Source: Pseudomonas flavescens
GTDB lineage: Bacteria > Pseudomonadota > Gammaproteobacteria > Pseudomonadales > Pseudomonadaceae
Reading direction: 5' to 3'
Length of the DNA: 64,000 nucleotides
NCBI RefSeq assembly: GCF_013408425.1
Contig: NZ_JACBYV010000001.1
Location: 310,001 to 374,000 of the forward strand
Within the stretch, counting starts at the first letter, position 1. Each line of letters starts with the position of its first letter. Below are positions 53,500 through 63,337 of the stretch, piece by piece. Position numbers and translations under genes: made by a program. The notes beneath the pieces are model-generated. The model made no database searches, had not been told where the DNA came from, and saw only the letters and a program-made list of their open reading frames with translations.

Positions 53500-53754
53500 A
53501 TGGTCGACGCCACTGAACTCAATCGCCTCTTCTGGCACAGCCGACGCGGGATGCTCGAACTGGACGTGTTGCTGGTGCCCTTCGTGCGCGAGGTGTACGC
53601 GACGCTCAACGACGAGGATCGCGCTCGCTACCGCAAGCTGCTCGAGTGCGAGGATCAAGACATGTTCGGCTGGTTCATGCAGCGCGGCGAGCCCGAAGAC
53701 GCGGATCTGCGCTACATCGTTCGCATGATCCTGGACCGTGTCCAGCCCAAGTAA
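53500..53754 (+). CDS. sdhE: SdhE, flavinylation factor for succinate dehydrogenase
   Basis: An 84-residue helical protein with the family motif RRGMLELD (residues 15-22), needed for covalent FAD attachment to SdhA. The ATG at 53500 follows AGGAG and gives the usual length; the frame is open upstream but there it is intergenic. A TATACT at 53468-53473 may be the -10 element. It overlaps the next gene by 17 bases. Confidence 0.92.
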   Translation: MVDATELNRLFWHSRRGMLELDVLLVPFVREVYATLNDEDRARYRKLLECEDQDMFGWFMQRGEPEDADLRYIVRMILDRVQPK

Positions 53755-54190
53755 GCGCTTCGAGTGTCACTGGCAGCCGTCGCGGCGGTTGCTGGAAGTC
53801 TACCTATGCGCCCAGGCGCTGGCGCTGCTGACCCTTCTACTGATCGATATCCCGCTCTGGGCGCGAATTTCGGCGCTGCTACTGCTCGCCGCCCACGCCG
53901 CCTGGGTTCTGCCGCGGCACGTATTGCTGAGCAGCCCCGCTGTCTTTTGCGGGCTGCGTCATGATGATCTGGGCTGGCAGGCTCGCCGCGAGGCGGGTGA
54001 CTGGCTGCCTGTCACCTTGCTACCCGACAGTGTCGCGCTGCCGTGGCTGGTGATCGTGCGGTTCCGCCTGCCTGGCGAGTACCGGGTCCGCAGCCTTTGC
54101 CTGCTTGCCGACAGCATGCCCCACGACGCCCACCGGCGTTTGCGGGTGCACCTGAAGTTCAGCCGTCAGCGTTGGCGGGTCGCAGAATAG
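53738..54190 (+). CDS. ygfX: YgfX-type membrane protein
   Basis: A 150-residue protein with a membrane hairpin of two helices (about 22-62) and a C-terminal soluble part, of the YgfX family usually paired with SdhE. GTG start at 53738 inside the end of sdhE. In E. coli YgfX (CptA) has been reported as a cytoskeleton-inhibiting toxin and SdhE as its partner; that role is disputed. Its last 32 bases overlap the 3' end of nadB on the other strand. Confidence 0.82.
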   Translation: MSSPSKRFECHWQPSRRLLEVYLCAQALALLTLLLIDIPLWARISALLLLAAHAAWVLPRHVLLSSPAVFCGLRHDDLGWQARREAGDWLPVTLLPDSVALPWLVIVRFRLPGEYRVRSLCLLADSMPHDAHRRLRVHLKFSRQRWRVAE

Positions 54191-55775
54191 TGTCCCGCGC
54201 CTGCGCCAGCAGGTCCGGATAGTCCAGCGTGTAGTGCAGGCCTCTAGATTCCTTGCGCTCCATGGCCGAGAGAATCATCAACTCGGCCACCTGTGCCAGG
54301 TTGCGCAGTTCGATCAGATCCCGACTGACCTTGTAGTTGCTGTAGAACTCGTCGATTTCGTCGAGCAGCAGGCGCACGCGATGCTGGGCGCGCTGCAGGC
54401 GCTTGGTGGTCCGCACGATGCCGACGTAGTCCCACATGAAACGCCGCAGCTCGTCCCAGTTGTGGGCGATGATCACGTCTTCATCCGAGTCGGTGACCTG
54501 GCTGGCGTCCCAGGAGGGCAGCTCCGCAGGCATCTGCACCTGATCCAGATTGGCGACGATGTCGGCGGCCGCCGAGCGCGCATAGACGAAGCATTCGAGC
54601 AGGGAGTTGCTGGCCATGCGATTGGCCCCGTGCAGGCCGGTGAAGCTGGTTTCACCAATGGCATACAGTCCAGGCACATCGCTACGTCCAGCCTGATCGA
54701 CGAGCACGCCGCCGCAGGTGTAGTGCGCCGCAGGTACCACGGGAATCGCCTGCCGGGTGATGTCGATACCGAACTCCAGGCAGCGCTGATGAACGGTCGG
54801 GAAGTGGCTTTTGACGAAGTCCGCGGGCTTGTGGCTGATGTCCAGGTAAACGCAGTCGACGCCCAGGCGCTTCATTTCATGGTCGATGGCGCGGGCGACG
54901 ATATCTCGCGGTGCCAGCTCTTCGCGTGGGTCGAAGCGCGGCATGAAGCGCTCGCCATTGGGCAGGCGCAGCAGGGCGCCTTCGCCGCGCAGTGCCTCGG
55001 TGATCAGAAAGCTTTTGGCCTGGGGGTGATAGAGGCAGGTTGGGTGGAACTGGTTGAATTCTAGATTGCCGACCCGGCAGCCGGCGCGCCAAGCCATGGC
55101 GATGCCGTCACCGCAGGCGCCGTCCGGGTTGCTGGTGTAGAGGTAGACCTTGGCTGCGCCGCCCGTGGCAAGAATGACGAAACGCGCGTGATGGGTGTCC
55201 ACTTCGCCGCTGCGTCTGTCCAGCACGTAAGCGCCCAGGCAGCGCTGGCCCTCGCGCCCGAGCTTGCGTTCGGTGATCAGGTCCACGGCGACGCGCTGCT
55301 CGAGCAGCTCGACATTGCTGCGCTGGCGGGTACGTTCGAGCAGGGTATTGAAGATCGCAGCGCCGGTTGCATCGGCCGCATGGATGATCCGTCGATGGCT
55401 ATGGCCACCTTCGCGGGTCAGGTGGAACTCGAAACCGCCGTCCTCGCGATCGTGTTCATCGTCGCGGGTGAAGGGCACGCCCTGATCGATCAGCCACTGG
55501 ATGGCCTCGCGGCTGTGCTCGACGGTGAAGCGCACGGCGTCTTCACGGCACAGGCCGCCGCCGGCATTCAAGGTGTCGTCTACATGCGAGTCGACCGTGT
55601 CGCTGCCGTCCAGCACCGCTGCCACGCCACCTTGCGCCCAGTACGTCGAGCCATTGGCCAGCTCACCCTTGCTCAGTACGGCGATGCTCAGGTGTTCGGG
55701 GAGCGTCAGGGCCAGGGTCAGGCCTGCGGCGCCGCTGCCGATGACCAGGACGTCGTGCTGGAAATGTTGGCTCAT
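54159..55775 (-). CDS. nadB: L-aspartate oxidase
   Basis: A 538-residue flavoenzyme, the normal length. The dinucleotide motif [13 protein letters not shown] is at about 10-22, and GGVAAVLDG and [12 protein letters not shown] lie in the FAD/substrate regions. The ATG at 55775 ([11 protein letters not shown]) is used; the frame extends to 55973 through non-coding sequence. It oxidises L-aspartate to iminoaspartate, the first step of NAD synthesis. It is divergent from algU, as in P. aeruginosa. Confidence 0.95.
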   Translation of the reverse strand: MSQHFQHDVLVIGSGAAGLTLALTLPEHLSIAVLSKGELANGSTYWAQGGVAAVLDGSDTVDSHVDDTLNAGGGLCREDAVRFTVEHSREAIQWLIDQGVPFTRDDEHDREDGGFEFHLTREGGHSHRRIIHAADATGAAIFNTLLERTRQRSNVELLEQRVAVDLITERKLGREGQRCLGAYVLDRRSGEVDTHHARFVILATGGAAKVYLYTSNPDGACGDGIAMAWRAGCRVGNLEFNQFHPTCLYHPQAKSFLITEALRGEGALLRLPNGERFMPRFDPREELAPRDIVARAIDHEMKRLGVDCVYLDISHKPADFVKSHFPTVHQRCLEFGIDITRQAIPVVPAAHYTCGGVLVDQAGRSDVPGLYAIGETSFTGLHGANRMASNSLLECFVYARSAAADIVANLDQVQMPAELPSWDASQVTDSDEDVIIAHNWDELRRFMWDYVGIVRTTKRLQRAQHRVRLLLDEIDEFYSNYKVSRDLIELRNLAQVAELMILSAMERKESRGLHYTLDYPDLLAQARDTILRPANADG

Positions 55776-55954
55776 TATTCGAGTAATCCGCTGGGTGCCG
55801 CCCACTAGTATATAGAGGGGGGCAGCGGCACAATAGCCAGTCCGGTGGGTTGTCTCGAGCAGAAGGTGTATCGTTGCGAGCTGGCGATGTGCCTGCCAAG
55901 GTTGTCTGTCGTAAAGTGGTGCTGGAGCTTCATATGCTCCTCTATGGCCAGGAT

Positions 55955-55981
55955 GAACTTTTTTAGTAGTCAAGGTTCTAT
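55955..55981 (+). promoter_or_regulatory. distal AlgU (sigma-22) promoter of algU
   Basis: GAACTT (55955-55960), 16 bases, TCTAT (55977-55981). This fits the AlgU/RpoE consensus GAACTT-N16/17-TCtga and implies autoregulation. The leader to the algU ATG is about 260 bases. Confidence 0.75.
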
Positions 55982-56161
55982 AGCGGAGTCGCCCCGGAGA
56001 GGGATTATGTCTGGTGGCTCGAGCGAATGAAGGTCGCGTCAGCGGGGTTCGTTTCGACAGTCAGGCGATCTAAGACTATTCGCGCAGCAGGGACATAGCT
56101 CTGGTGCGCTGTTTCGTGCAAAACCAGAAAATGTTTTGCGGGAAGCTTGTTCGGAGGGGGA

Positions 56162-56188
56162 GAACTTTTGCACATGGCTCGAGTCTAT
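56162..56188 (+). promoter_or_regulatory. proximal AlgU (sigma-22) promoter of algU
   Basis: GAACTT (56162-56167), 16 bases, TCTAT (56184-56188), 60 bases before the algU ATG. It has the same form and spacing as the distal one. P. aeruginosa algU also has two AlgU-dependent starts. Confidence 0.75.
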
Positions 56189-56247
56189 TTTTGCAGATCG
56201 ATCCTCTGGCAGACGCAGATCTCCTACGAGCTCAACGAGGAGTATTC

Positions 56248-56829
56248 ATGCTAACCCAGGAAGAGGATCAGCAGCTGGTCGAGCGCGTTCAGCGCGGTGA
56301 CAAGCGAGCGTTTGATCTGTTGGTGCTGAAGTACCAGCACAAGATTCTCGGGTTGATCGTGCGGTTCGTGCACGACACCCATGAAGCTCAGGATGTGGCG
56401 CAGGAAGCTTTTGTAAAAGCTTATCGGGCGCTGGGAAACTTTCGCGGTGACAGTGCGTTCTATACATGGCTGTACCGCATCGCCATCAACACGGCGAAGA
56501 ATCATCTGGTGTCTCGCGGTCGGCGACCACCGGATAACGATGTAAGCGCAGAGGATGCAGAGTTCTACGACGGCGATCATGCCCTCAAGGACATCGAGTC
56601 TCCCGAGCGTGCGTTGTTGAGGGATGAAATCGAGGCAACCGTGCATCGGAGCATCCAGCAACTGCCAGAAGATTTACGAACGGCGCTAACGTTACGTGAA
56701 TTTGATGGTCTGAGTTACGAAGACATTGCGAGCGTCATGCAATGTCCTGTTGGCACCGTGCGTTCGCGAATCTTTCGGGCGCGTGAAGCCATCGACAAGT
56801 CCCTGCAACCGCTGTTGCAGGAAGCCTGA
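56248..56829 (+). CDS. algU: AlgU, ECF sigma factor (sigma-22/RpoE)
   Basis: A 193-residue ECF sigma factor: region 2 (about 20-90, with DVAQEAFVKAYRALGNFRGD) and region 4 (about 130-185, with LTLREFDGLSYEDIASVM). The ATG at 56248 follows GAGGAG. It directs envelope-stress and alginate genes and its own operon from the two promoters upstream. The antisigma gene follows after 31 bases. Confidence 0.96.
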   Translation: MLTQEEDQQLVERVQRGDKRAFDLLVLKYQHKILGLIVRFVHDTHEAQDVAQEAFVKAYRALGNFRGDSAFYTWLYRIAINTAKNHLVSRGRRPPDNDVSAEDAEFYDGDHALKDIESPERALLRDEIEATVHRSIQQLPEDLRTALTLREFDGLSYEDIASVMQCPVGTVRSRIFRAREAIDKSLQPLLQEA

Positions 56830-56860
56830 GACAGCGGCGACAGCCAAGAGAGGAACCGCT

Positions 56861-57457
56861 ATGAGTCGTGAAGCCCTGCAGGAATCGCTGTCCGCGGTGA
56901 TGGATAACGAAGCGGATGAACTTGAACTTCGGCGTGTGCTCGGTGCGAGCGACGATGCCGAGTTGCGTGCTACCTGGTCGCGTTACCAGGTCGCCCGTGC
57001 CGTGATGCACAAAGATCTTCTTGTGCCACGTCTGGACATCGCCGCAGCCGTTTCCGCTGCCCTGGAAAACGATGTCACGCCAGTGATGCAGGAAGACAAG
57101 AAGGTCGTACGTGGCCCTTGGCGCAGCCTCGGTCGTGTAGCTGTTGCAGCTACCGTAACCGTAGCAGTGCTGGCCGGTGTACGCTTCTACAATCAGGACG
57201 ATGTTGCAGGAGCCCAGCTGGCTCAGCAGCAGACTCAGCCATCCATAGCTCTGCCGCAGGCTCAAGGGCCGGCGATTCTGGCGGGTTTCAACACTTCGGA
57301 TGAACAGCCGAGCGTGGAAACCGTCTCTGCAGAAGGCGAAGGCTGGCATGAGCAGCGTCTGCCCGAGTACCTGCGTCAGCATGCTCAGCAGTCCGCTCCT
57401 GGCGCTACCGAGAACGCACTGCCGTTCGCCCGGTCCGCGAGTGTAGAAGAGCGTTAA
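56861..57457 (+). CDS. mucA: MucA, anti-sigma factor for AlgU
   Basis: A 198-residue protein: cytoplasmic AlgU-binding part (MSREALQESLSAVMDNEADE), one membrane helix (about 87-105, VAVAATVTVAVLAGV), and a periplasmic part that MucB covers. The length is close to that of P. aeruginosa MucA, so no truncating mucoid-type mutation is seen. Start chosen at 56861 behind GAGG. Confidence 0.94.
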   Translation: MSREALQESLSAVMDNEADELELRRVLGASDDAELRATWSRYQVARAVMHKDLLVPRLDIAAAVSAALENDVTPVMQEDKKVVRGPWRSLGRVAVAATVTVAVLAGVRFYNQDDVAGAQLAQQQTQPSIALPQAQGPAILAGFNTSDEQPSVETVSAEGEGWHEQRLPEYLRQHAQQSAPGATENALPFARSASVEER

Positions 57458-57468
57458 GAAGGACGCGC

Positions 57469-58422
57469 ATGCGCTTCATTCCCGCTACTTCCCTGGTGCT
57501 CGGCAGCCTATTGGCAATCCCCGCCATAGCTGCCGACGCTCAGGACTGGTTGCAAAGGCTTAACAAGGCCGAAAGCAGCCAAAGCTTTCAGGGCACCTTC
57601 GTTTACGAACGCAACGGCACTCTCTCAACCCACAGCATCTGGCGTCAGGTCGAGCCGGGTGGAGGTGTGCGCGAGCGGCTGTTGCAGCTCGATGGTGCCC
57701 CTGAGGAAGTGCTTCGGGTCAATGGCCAGGCGCAGTGCGCCAGTGGCTCTTCATCCGCAGAGCTGGTCGATGACCAGGCCTGGCCGAGCCATGACCTGAA
57801 CACCGAGCAACTGGGTGAGTGGTACGAGATGCGGGTGACGGGTGAATCACGTGTCGCGGGGCGTCCTGCGGTGGTTCTCGGGTTATTGCCGCGTGATCAG
57901 TACCGATATGGCGTGGAGCTGCATCTGGATCGTGAAACGGGTCTGCCCCTGAAGTCGTTGCTGGTCAGCGATAAGGGCGTGTTGCTCGAGCGCTTCCAGT
58001 TCACCCAGCTCGATACCGCGCAAGCGCAACCCGCCAAGGTGCTGCAGCCTTCAGCTGATTGCGCACCTGTACGCCTCGTCAAAGCCGACAAGAAGCGGCC
58101 AGAACTCTGGCGCTCCGACTGGGTTCCGCCTGGTTTCAGCCTCAGCGCTGTCACTCAACGTCGAAGCCCCGCCTCCACAGATAACGTCGACTGCCTGATC
58201 TACGATGACGGGCTGGCGCGTTTTTCCGTGTTCCTCGAACCTCTGCATGACGCCACGGTCGCCGATGCGCGTAGCCAATTGGGCCCAACCGTGGCCGTTT
58301 CGCGACGCCTGACAACTGATGATGGAGATGTCATGGTTACGGTCGTGGGAGAAATTCCGCTTGGAACGGCGGAGCGCGTCGCCATGTCGATGCGCGCTGA
58401 CGATGTGCATGCAACTCCGTAA
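57469..58422 (+). CDS. mucB: MucB, periplasmic regulator of MucA
   Basis: A 317-residue RseB-type protein with signal peptide (cleavage near AIAA-DAQ). It contains the lipid-sensing N-terminal domain (DWLQRLNKAESSQSFQGTFV) and a C-terminal domain that binds MucA. It shields MucA from AlgW proteolysis. It starts 11 bases after mucA. Confidence 0.93.
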   Translation: MRFIPATSLVLGSLLAIPAIAADAQDWLQRLNKAESSQSFQGTFVYERNGTLSTHSIWRQVEPGGGVRERLLQLDGAPEEVLRVNGQAQCASGSSSAELVDDQAWPSHDLNTEQLGEWYEMRVTGESRVAGRPAVVLGLLPRDQYRYGVELHLDRETGLPLKSLLVSDKGVLLERFQFTQLDTAQAQPAKVLQPSADCAPVRLVKADKKRPELWRSDWVPPGFSLSAVTQRRSPASTDNVDCLIYDDGLARFSVFLEPLHDATVADARSQLGPTVAVSRRLTTDDGDVMVTVVGEIPLGTAERVAMSMRADDVHATP

Positions 58423-58530
58423 GGGTCGGTGATAACGATCTCGGACGATTTTGCCGCTGTATCGTCATGTTCTGTTTTACCGATGGCCCCCGCAGGGGGC
58501 TCGTTTGTTCTGGATGGGGAAGAATCTGTA

Positions 58531-59970
58531 ATGTCGATGCCTAGCCTGAAAACCTATGCGGCCGCGCTTTTCGCGGTGTTCATGATGGGGCAGTCCATTG
58601 CTGCGCATGCGCAGTTGCCGGACTTCACGCCACTCGTCGAAGCCGCTTCGCCCGCCGTGGTCAATATCAGCACCCGGCAGAAAGTGCCGAACGCCGTTGC
58701 CAGCAGTGGCGGGTTGTCCGTTCCGGATCTGGAAGGTCTGCCGCCAATGTTTCGCGAGTTCTTCGAGCGCAGCATTCCCCAGCAGCCTCGTTCGCCCGGT
58801 GGCGGTGGTCGTCAGCGTGAGGCTCAGTCATTGGGCTCGGGTTTCATCATTTCCAAGGATGGCTACATCCTGACCAACAACCATGTGGTCGCCGATGCCG
58901 ATGAAATCATCGTGCGTTTGTCCGACCGCAGTGAGCTGGAGGCCAAGCTGATCGGTACCGATCCGCGCAGCGACGTCGCTCTGCTCAAGGTGGAGGCCAA
59001 CGACCTGCCTACCGTGAAGCTCGGCAACTCCGACAACCTCAAGGTCGGTGAGTGGGTGCTGGCCATCGGTTCTCCGTTCGGCTTCGATCATTCGGTGACC
59101 GCCGGTATCGTCAGTGCCAAGGGCCGCAGCCTGCCCAACGAGAGCTATGTGCCGTTCATCCAGACCGACGTGGCGATCAATCCCGGCAATTCGGGTGGCC
59201 CGCTGTTCAATCTGGATGGCGAGGTGGTGGGTATCAATTCGCAGATCTTTACCCGCTCCGGTGGTTTCATGGGGCTGTCCTTCGCCATTCCGATGAGCGT
59301 GGCGATGGATGTGGCCGACCAGCTGAAGGCCAGTGGCAAGGTCAGTCGCGGCTGGCTGGGGGTGGTCATCCAGGAAGTGAACAAGGATCTCGCCGAGTCC
59401 TTCGGTCTGGAGAAACCGGCCGGTGCGCTGGTCGCTCAGGTGCTTGAAGACGGCCCGGCCGCCAAGGGCGGTTTGCAGGTCGGGGATGTGATCCTCAGCC
59501 TGGACGGCAAGCCGATCATCATGTCTGCCGATCTGCCTCATCTGGTGGGTGCATTGAAGCCAGGCACCAAGGCCAATCTGGAGATCGTCCGCGAAGGTGC
59601 GCGCAAGACCCTGAAGCTGGCCGTCGGTACCATGCCCGCCGATGATGGCGATGACGCTACCGAAAGCGCTACCCCAGGCGTGGAGCGCAGCAGCAACCGC
59701 CTGGGCGTGAGCGTCGCCGAGCTGACCGAAGAGCAGAAGAAGGCTCTGGATCTGAAAGGCGGTGTGGTCATCCGCGAAGTGCAGGACGGTCCTGCAGCGC
59801 TGATCGGTCTGCGTCCTGGTGACGTGATCACGCACCTGAACAATCAGGCTATCGGGTCGGCGAAGAACTTCACCGAGGTGGCTCAGTCGCTGCCCAAGAA
59901 CCGTTCGGTCTCCATGCGCGTGTTGCGCCAGGGCCGGGCCAGCTTCATCACCTTCAAGCTGGCCGAATAG
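58531..59970 (+). CDS. mucD: MucD, periplasmic HtrA/DegP-type serine protease
   Basis: A 479-residue protease with signal peptide (cleavage near AHA-QLP). The catalytic triad is His118 (NNHVVAD), Asp148 (RSDVALLK) and Ser221 (NPGNSGGPL), followed by two PDZ domains (about 270-360 and 385-475). The ATG at 58531 gives a normal signal peptide; the open frame from 58429 is leader. It degrades misfolded envelope proteins and dampens AlgU activation. No mucC lies between mucB and mucD: the gap is 108 bases. Confidence 0.94.
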   Translation: MSMPSLKTYAAALFAVFMMGQSIAAHAQLPDFTPLVEAASPAVVNISTRQKVPNAVASSGGLSVPDLEGLPPMFREFFERSIPQQPRSPGGGGRQREAQSLGSGFIISKDGYILTNNHVVADADEIIVRLSDRSELEAKLIGTDPRSDVALLKVEANDLPTVKLGNSDNLKVGEWVLAIGSPFGFDHSVTAGIVSAKGRSLPNESYVPFIQTDVAINPGNSGGPLFNLDGEVVGINSQIFTRSGGFMGLSFAIPMSVAMDVADQLKASGKVSRGWLGVVIQEVNKDLAESFGLEKPAGALVAQVLEDGPAAKGGLQVGDVILSLDGKPIIMSADLPHLVGALKPGTKANLEIVREGARKTLKLAVGTMPADDGDDATESATPGVERSSNRLGVSVAELTEEQKKALDLKGGVVIREVQDGPAALIGLRPGDVITHLNNQAIGSAKNFTEVAQSLPKNRSVSMRVLRQGRASFITFKLAE

Positions 59971-60005
59971 GCCAGGCTGAGCAGCCGCTCTGGTTGATGA
60001 TCAGG

Positions 60006-60032
60006 AAGGGGTGATGAAAATCGCCCCTTTTT
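60006..60032 (+). terminator. intrinsic terminator after mucD
   Basis: AGGGGTGAT-GAAA-ATCGCCCCT followed by TTTT; one G-T pair in the stem. It should end the algU-mucABD transcript. Confidence 0.85.
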
Positions 60033-60192
60033 CATGTCCGTGCGCGGCGATTTTTTGTTTCCGCGAGTGCTGCCGAGGCTAAATAGCGCCTTCATGCGCT
60101 TGTCCTGACGTGACGTAGGGGCAAGCACTCGGTTAAACTTCGCGGCTATTTTCGGCGGGCAGTCGCCTGCGGCCTTTTTCGAGTGTTGTCCT

Positions 60193-61992
60193 GTGAGTGA
60201 CCTGAGTCATATCCGCAATTTTTCCATCATTGCCCACATTGACCACGGCAAGTCGACACTGGCTGACCGGTTCATCCAGATGTGCGGCGGTCTGACCGCG
60301 CGCGAGATGGAGGCTCAGGTTCTCGACTCCATGGACCTGGAGCGCGAGCGCGGCATCACCATCAAGGCCCACAGCGTCACCCTGTACTACAAGGCGCAGG
60401 ACGGCATTACCTATCAGCTGAACTTCATCGATACGCCAGGGCACGTCGACTTCACCTATGAGGTGAGCCGCTCGCTGGCTGCCTGTGAAGGCGCGTTGCT
60501 GGTCGTCGATGCGGGTCAGGGTGTCGAGGCGCAGTCGGTCGCCAACTGCTACACCGCCATCGAGCAGGGGCTGGAAGTCATGCCCGTGCTGAACAAGATG
60601 GATCTGCCCCAGGCCGACCCGGATCGCGTCAAGGAAGAGATCGAGAAGATCATCGGTATCGACGCCACCGACGCCGTTGCCTGTAGCGCCAAGAGCGGCA
60701 TGGGCGTCGACGAAGTGCTCGAGCGCCTGGTGCACACCATCCCGGCGCCGACCGGTGAGATCGACGCGCCGCTGCAAGCGCTGATCATCGACTCCTGGTT
60801 CGACAACTACCTGGGCGTCGTTTCCCTGGTGCGTGTACGTCACGGCCGGGTGAAGAAGGGCGACAAGATTCTGGTCAAGTCCACTGGCAAGGTGCACCTG
60901 GTCGACAGCGTGGGGGTGTTCAATCCCAAGCACACCGCGACCGCGGATCTCAAGGCCGGTGAAGTGGGCTTCATCATCGCCAGCATCAAGGACATTCACG
61001 GCGCACCGGTGGGCGATACCCTGACCCTCAGCTCGACGCCCGACGTCGAAGTGCTGGCGGGTTTCAAGCGTATCCAGCCACAGGTCTACGCCGGACTGTT
61101 CCCGGTCAGCTCAGATGACTTCGAGGACTTCCGCGATGCACTGCAGAAGCTGACTCTCAACGACTCGTCATTGCAGTACCTGCCGGAGAGCTCCGACGCC
61201 CTGGGCTTCGGCTTCCGTTGTGGCTTCCTCGGCATGCTGCACATGGAAATCATCCAGGAGCGCCTCGAACGCGAGTACGACCTGGACCTGATCACCACCG
61301 CACCGAGCGTTATTTTCGAGGTGGTGCTCAAGACCGGTGAAACGATTTACGTCGACAACCCGTCCAAGCTGCCGGATGTTTCCTCGGTGGAGGATTTCCG
61401 CGAGCCGATCGTTGCTGCGACCATTCTGGTACCGCAGGAACACCTGGGTAACGTCATCACCCTGTGTATCGAGAAGCGTGGCGTTCAGCGCGACATGCAG
61501 TTCCTCGGCACCCAGGTTCAGGTTCGCTACGACCTGCCGATGAACGAAGTGGTGCTCGATTTCTTCGATCGTCTGAAGTCCACCAGCCGTGGTTACGCCT
61601 CGCTGGATTACCATTTCGACCGCTACCAGTCGGCCAATCTGGTCAAACTGGACGTGTTGATCAACGGCGACAAGGTCGACGCCCTGGCGCTGATCGTGCA
61701 CCGTGACAACGCCCACTACAAAGGGCGTCAGTTGACCGAGAAGATGAAAGAGCTGATCCCTCGGCAGATGTTCGACGTTGCCATCCAGGCCGCCATTGGC
61801 GGGCAGATCGTCGCGCGTACCACTGTCAAGGCATTGAGAAAGAACGTTCTGGCCAAGTGCTACGGCGGTGACGTGAGTCGTAAGCGCAAGCTGTTGGAAA
61901 AACAGAAGGCCGGTAAGAAGCGCATGAAGCAGGTCGGCAACGTGGAAATTCCGCAGGAAGCCTTCCTTGCTGTACTCAAGTTGGATAGTTAG
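60193..61992 (+). CDS. lepA: LepA (EF4), ribosome-associated GTPase
   Basis: A 599-residue translational GTPase: G1 AHIDHGKST (near residues 14-22), G3 DTPGHVDF, G4 NKMDLP, followed by domains II-IV and the LepA-specific C-terminus ([17 protein letters not shown]). GTG start at 60193. It acts on ribosomes in translation or their biogenesis. lepB starts 5 bases after its stop. Confidence 0.96.
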   Translation: MSDLSHIRNFSIIAHIDHGKSTLADRFIQMCGGLTAREMEAQVLDSMDLERERGITIKAHSVTLYYKAQDGITYQLNFIDTPGHVDFTYEVSRSLAACEGALLVVDAGQGVEAQSVANCYTAIEQGLEVMPVLNKMDLPQADPDRVKEEIEKIIGIDATDAVACSAKSGMGVDEVLERLVHTIPAPTGEIDAPLQALIIDSWFDNYLGVVSLVRVRHGRVKKGDKILVKSTGKVHLVDSVGVFNPKHTATADLKAGEVGFIIASIKDIHGAPVGDTLTLSSTPDVEVLAGFKRIQPQVYAGLFPVSSDDFEDFRDALQKLTLNDSSLQYLPESSDALGFGFRCGFLGMLHMEIIQERLEREYDLDLITTAPSVIFEVVLKTGETIYVDNPSKLPDVSSVEDFREPIVAATILVPQEHLGNVITLCIEKRGVQRDMQFLGTQVQVRYDLPMNEVVLDFFDRLKSTSRGYASLDYHFDRYQSANLVKLDVLINGDKVDALALIVHRDNAHYKGRQLTEKMKELIPRQMFDVAIQAAIGGQIVARTTVKALRKNVLAKCYGGDVSRKRKLLEKQKAGKKRMKQVGNVEIPQEAFLAVLKLDS

Positions 61993-61997
61993 GGCCT

Positions 61998-62852
61998 ATG
62001 TCATTTAATTTTCCGCTGTTGCTGGTCATCGCCGTCGCCGTGTGCGGCGCTCTGGCTCTGTTCGATCTGGTCTTTCTGGCGCCCCGGCGTCGCGCGGCGA
62101 TCGCCAGCTATCAGGGCAAGGTCGAGCAAGCCGACGAGGCAGTGGTCGAGAAACTCAACAAGGAGCCGTTGCTGGTCGAATACGGCAAGTCGTTCTTTCC
62201 GGTACTGGCCATCGTGCTGGTGCTGCGCTCCTTCTTGGTCGAGCCGTTTCAGATCCCGTCCGGCTCGATGATTCCGACCCTCGAGGTCGGCGATTTCATC
62301 CTGGTCAACAAGTTCGCCTACGGCATTCGCCTGCCGGTGCTGGACACCAAGGTGATCGAAGTGGGTGACCCGCAGCGCGGCGACGTCATGGTGTTCCGCT
62401 ATCCGAGCGACCCCAACGTCAACTACATCAAGCGCGTGATCGGTCTACCGGGCGATCATGTGCGCTATAGCAGCGAGAAACGCCTGTTCGTCAATGGCAA
62501 GCCGGTCGCCGAGCAACTGATCGGCGAAGAGCCGGGCAGCCTGGGCAGCGCCACGCTGTACAGCGAGCATCTGGGTGAAGTGGAACACCGCATCCGCAAG
62601 GAAATGAGCCGCTACCGTGCCGAGCCAGGCAAGGAGTGGACGATTCCCGAGGGGCACTACTTCATGATGGGCGACAACCGCGACAACTCCAACGACAGCC
62701 GCTACTGGAACGACCCGAGCATTCCCAAGGATGTACTGGGCATGGTTCCGGATCGCAACATCGTCGGCAAGGCGTTCGCCATCTGGATGAGCTGGCCGGA
62801 TCCGAAGTTCAAGAGTCTGCCGAACTTCTCCCGCGTTGGGCTCATTCACTGA
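61998..62852 (+). CDS. lepB: signal peptidase I
   Basis: A 284-residue inner-membrane protease with two N-terminal membrane helices (about 5-28 and 66-82). The catalytic Ser90 (PSGSMIPTL) and Lys145 (NYIKRVIGLPGD) fall at the same numbers as in E. coli LepB, and box E (MGDNRDNSNDSR) is present. It removes signal peptides of secreted proteins. Confidence 0.96.
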   Translation: MSFNFPLLLVIAVAVCGALALFDLVFLAPRRRAAIASYQGKVEQADEAVVEKLNKEPLLVEYGKSFFPVLAIVLVLRSFLVEPFQIPSGSMIPTLEVGDFILVNKFAYGIRLPVLDTKVIEVGDPQRGDVMVFRYPSDPNVNYIKRVIGLPGDHVRYSSEKRLFVNGKPVAEQLIGEEPGSLGSATLYSEHLGEVEHRIRKEMSRYRAEPGKEWTIPEGHYFMMGDNRDNSNDSRYWNDPSIPKDVLGMVPDRNIVGKAFAIWMSWPDPKFKSLPNFSRVGLIH

Positions 62853-62959
62853 TCTGATGAAAATTTGCGGCGCCGTTCAATACGGCGCCGCCAGCTATCT
62901 ATAGTCTTCTCATGCGCCTGACGCGCATGACTGGAACTATCTGGATATTGGGGAAGAAC

Positions 62960-63337
62960 ATGAAATTCGCACGCTCGCAGCAAGGTCTGTCGATTGTGAG
63001 TTGGCTGGTTGTGCTCGCTGTGGTGGCGTTTCTCGCCAGCACTGCGTTCAAGGTGGTTCCGCACTACCTCGACTACATGTCGATGGAAAAGATCATCACC
63101 TCGGTGGAAACCGACAAGTTGCAGGACGTCAGAACCGTGGGTGATTTCTATGCCCACGTCAGCCGCGGCATGACGGTCAACAGTATTCGTGACCTGAACC
63201 CGCAGGACGTCCTCAAGGTGACAATCGTCAACAATGAGTTTCTCGCCCACCTGAAGTATGAAAAACGCGAATCGCTGATCGAGAACATCGATCTGGTGGT
63301 TAATTTCGATAAAGAATTCCGTGTGCGAATGCCGTGA
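62960..63337 (+). CDS. DUF4845 membrane-anchored protein
   Basis: A 125-residue protein with an N-terminal pilin-like hydrophobic helix (about 9-32, [20 protein letters not shown]) and the DUF4845 body. The ATG at 62960 follows GGGGAAGA. It is regularly found between lepB and rnc in Pseudomonas; its role is unknown. Its TGA overlaps the rnc GTG start. Confidence 0.85.
   Translation: MKFARSQQGLSIVSWLVVLAVVAFLASTAFKVVPHYLDYMSMEKIITSVETDKLQDVRTVGDFYAHVSRGMTVNSIRDLNPQDVLKVTIVNNEFLAHLKYEKRESLIENIDLVVNFDKEFRVRMP

Larger units (their letters stand above)
55776..56247. promoter_or_regulatory. nadB/algU intergenic region with two AlgU-type promoters
   Basis: This 472-bp gap has no coding sequence. 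It contains the two GAACTT-N16-TCTAT promoters listed separately. The nadB promoter must lie near its left end but no clear elements were chosen. Confidence 0.6.
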
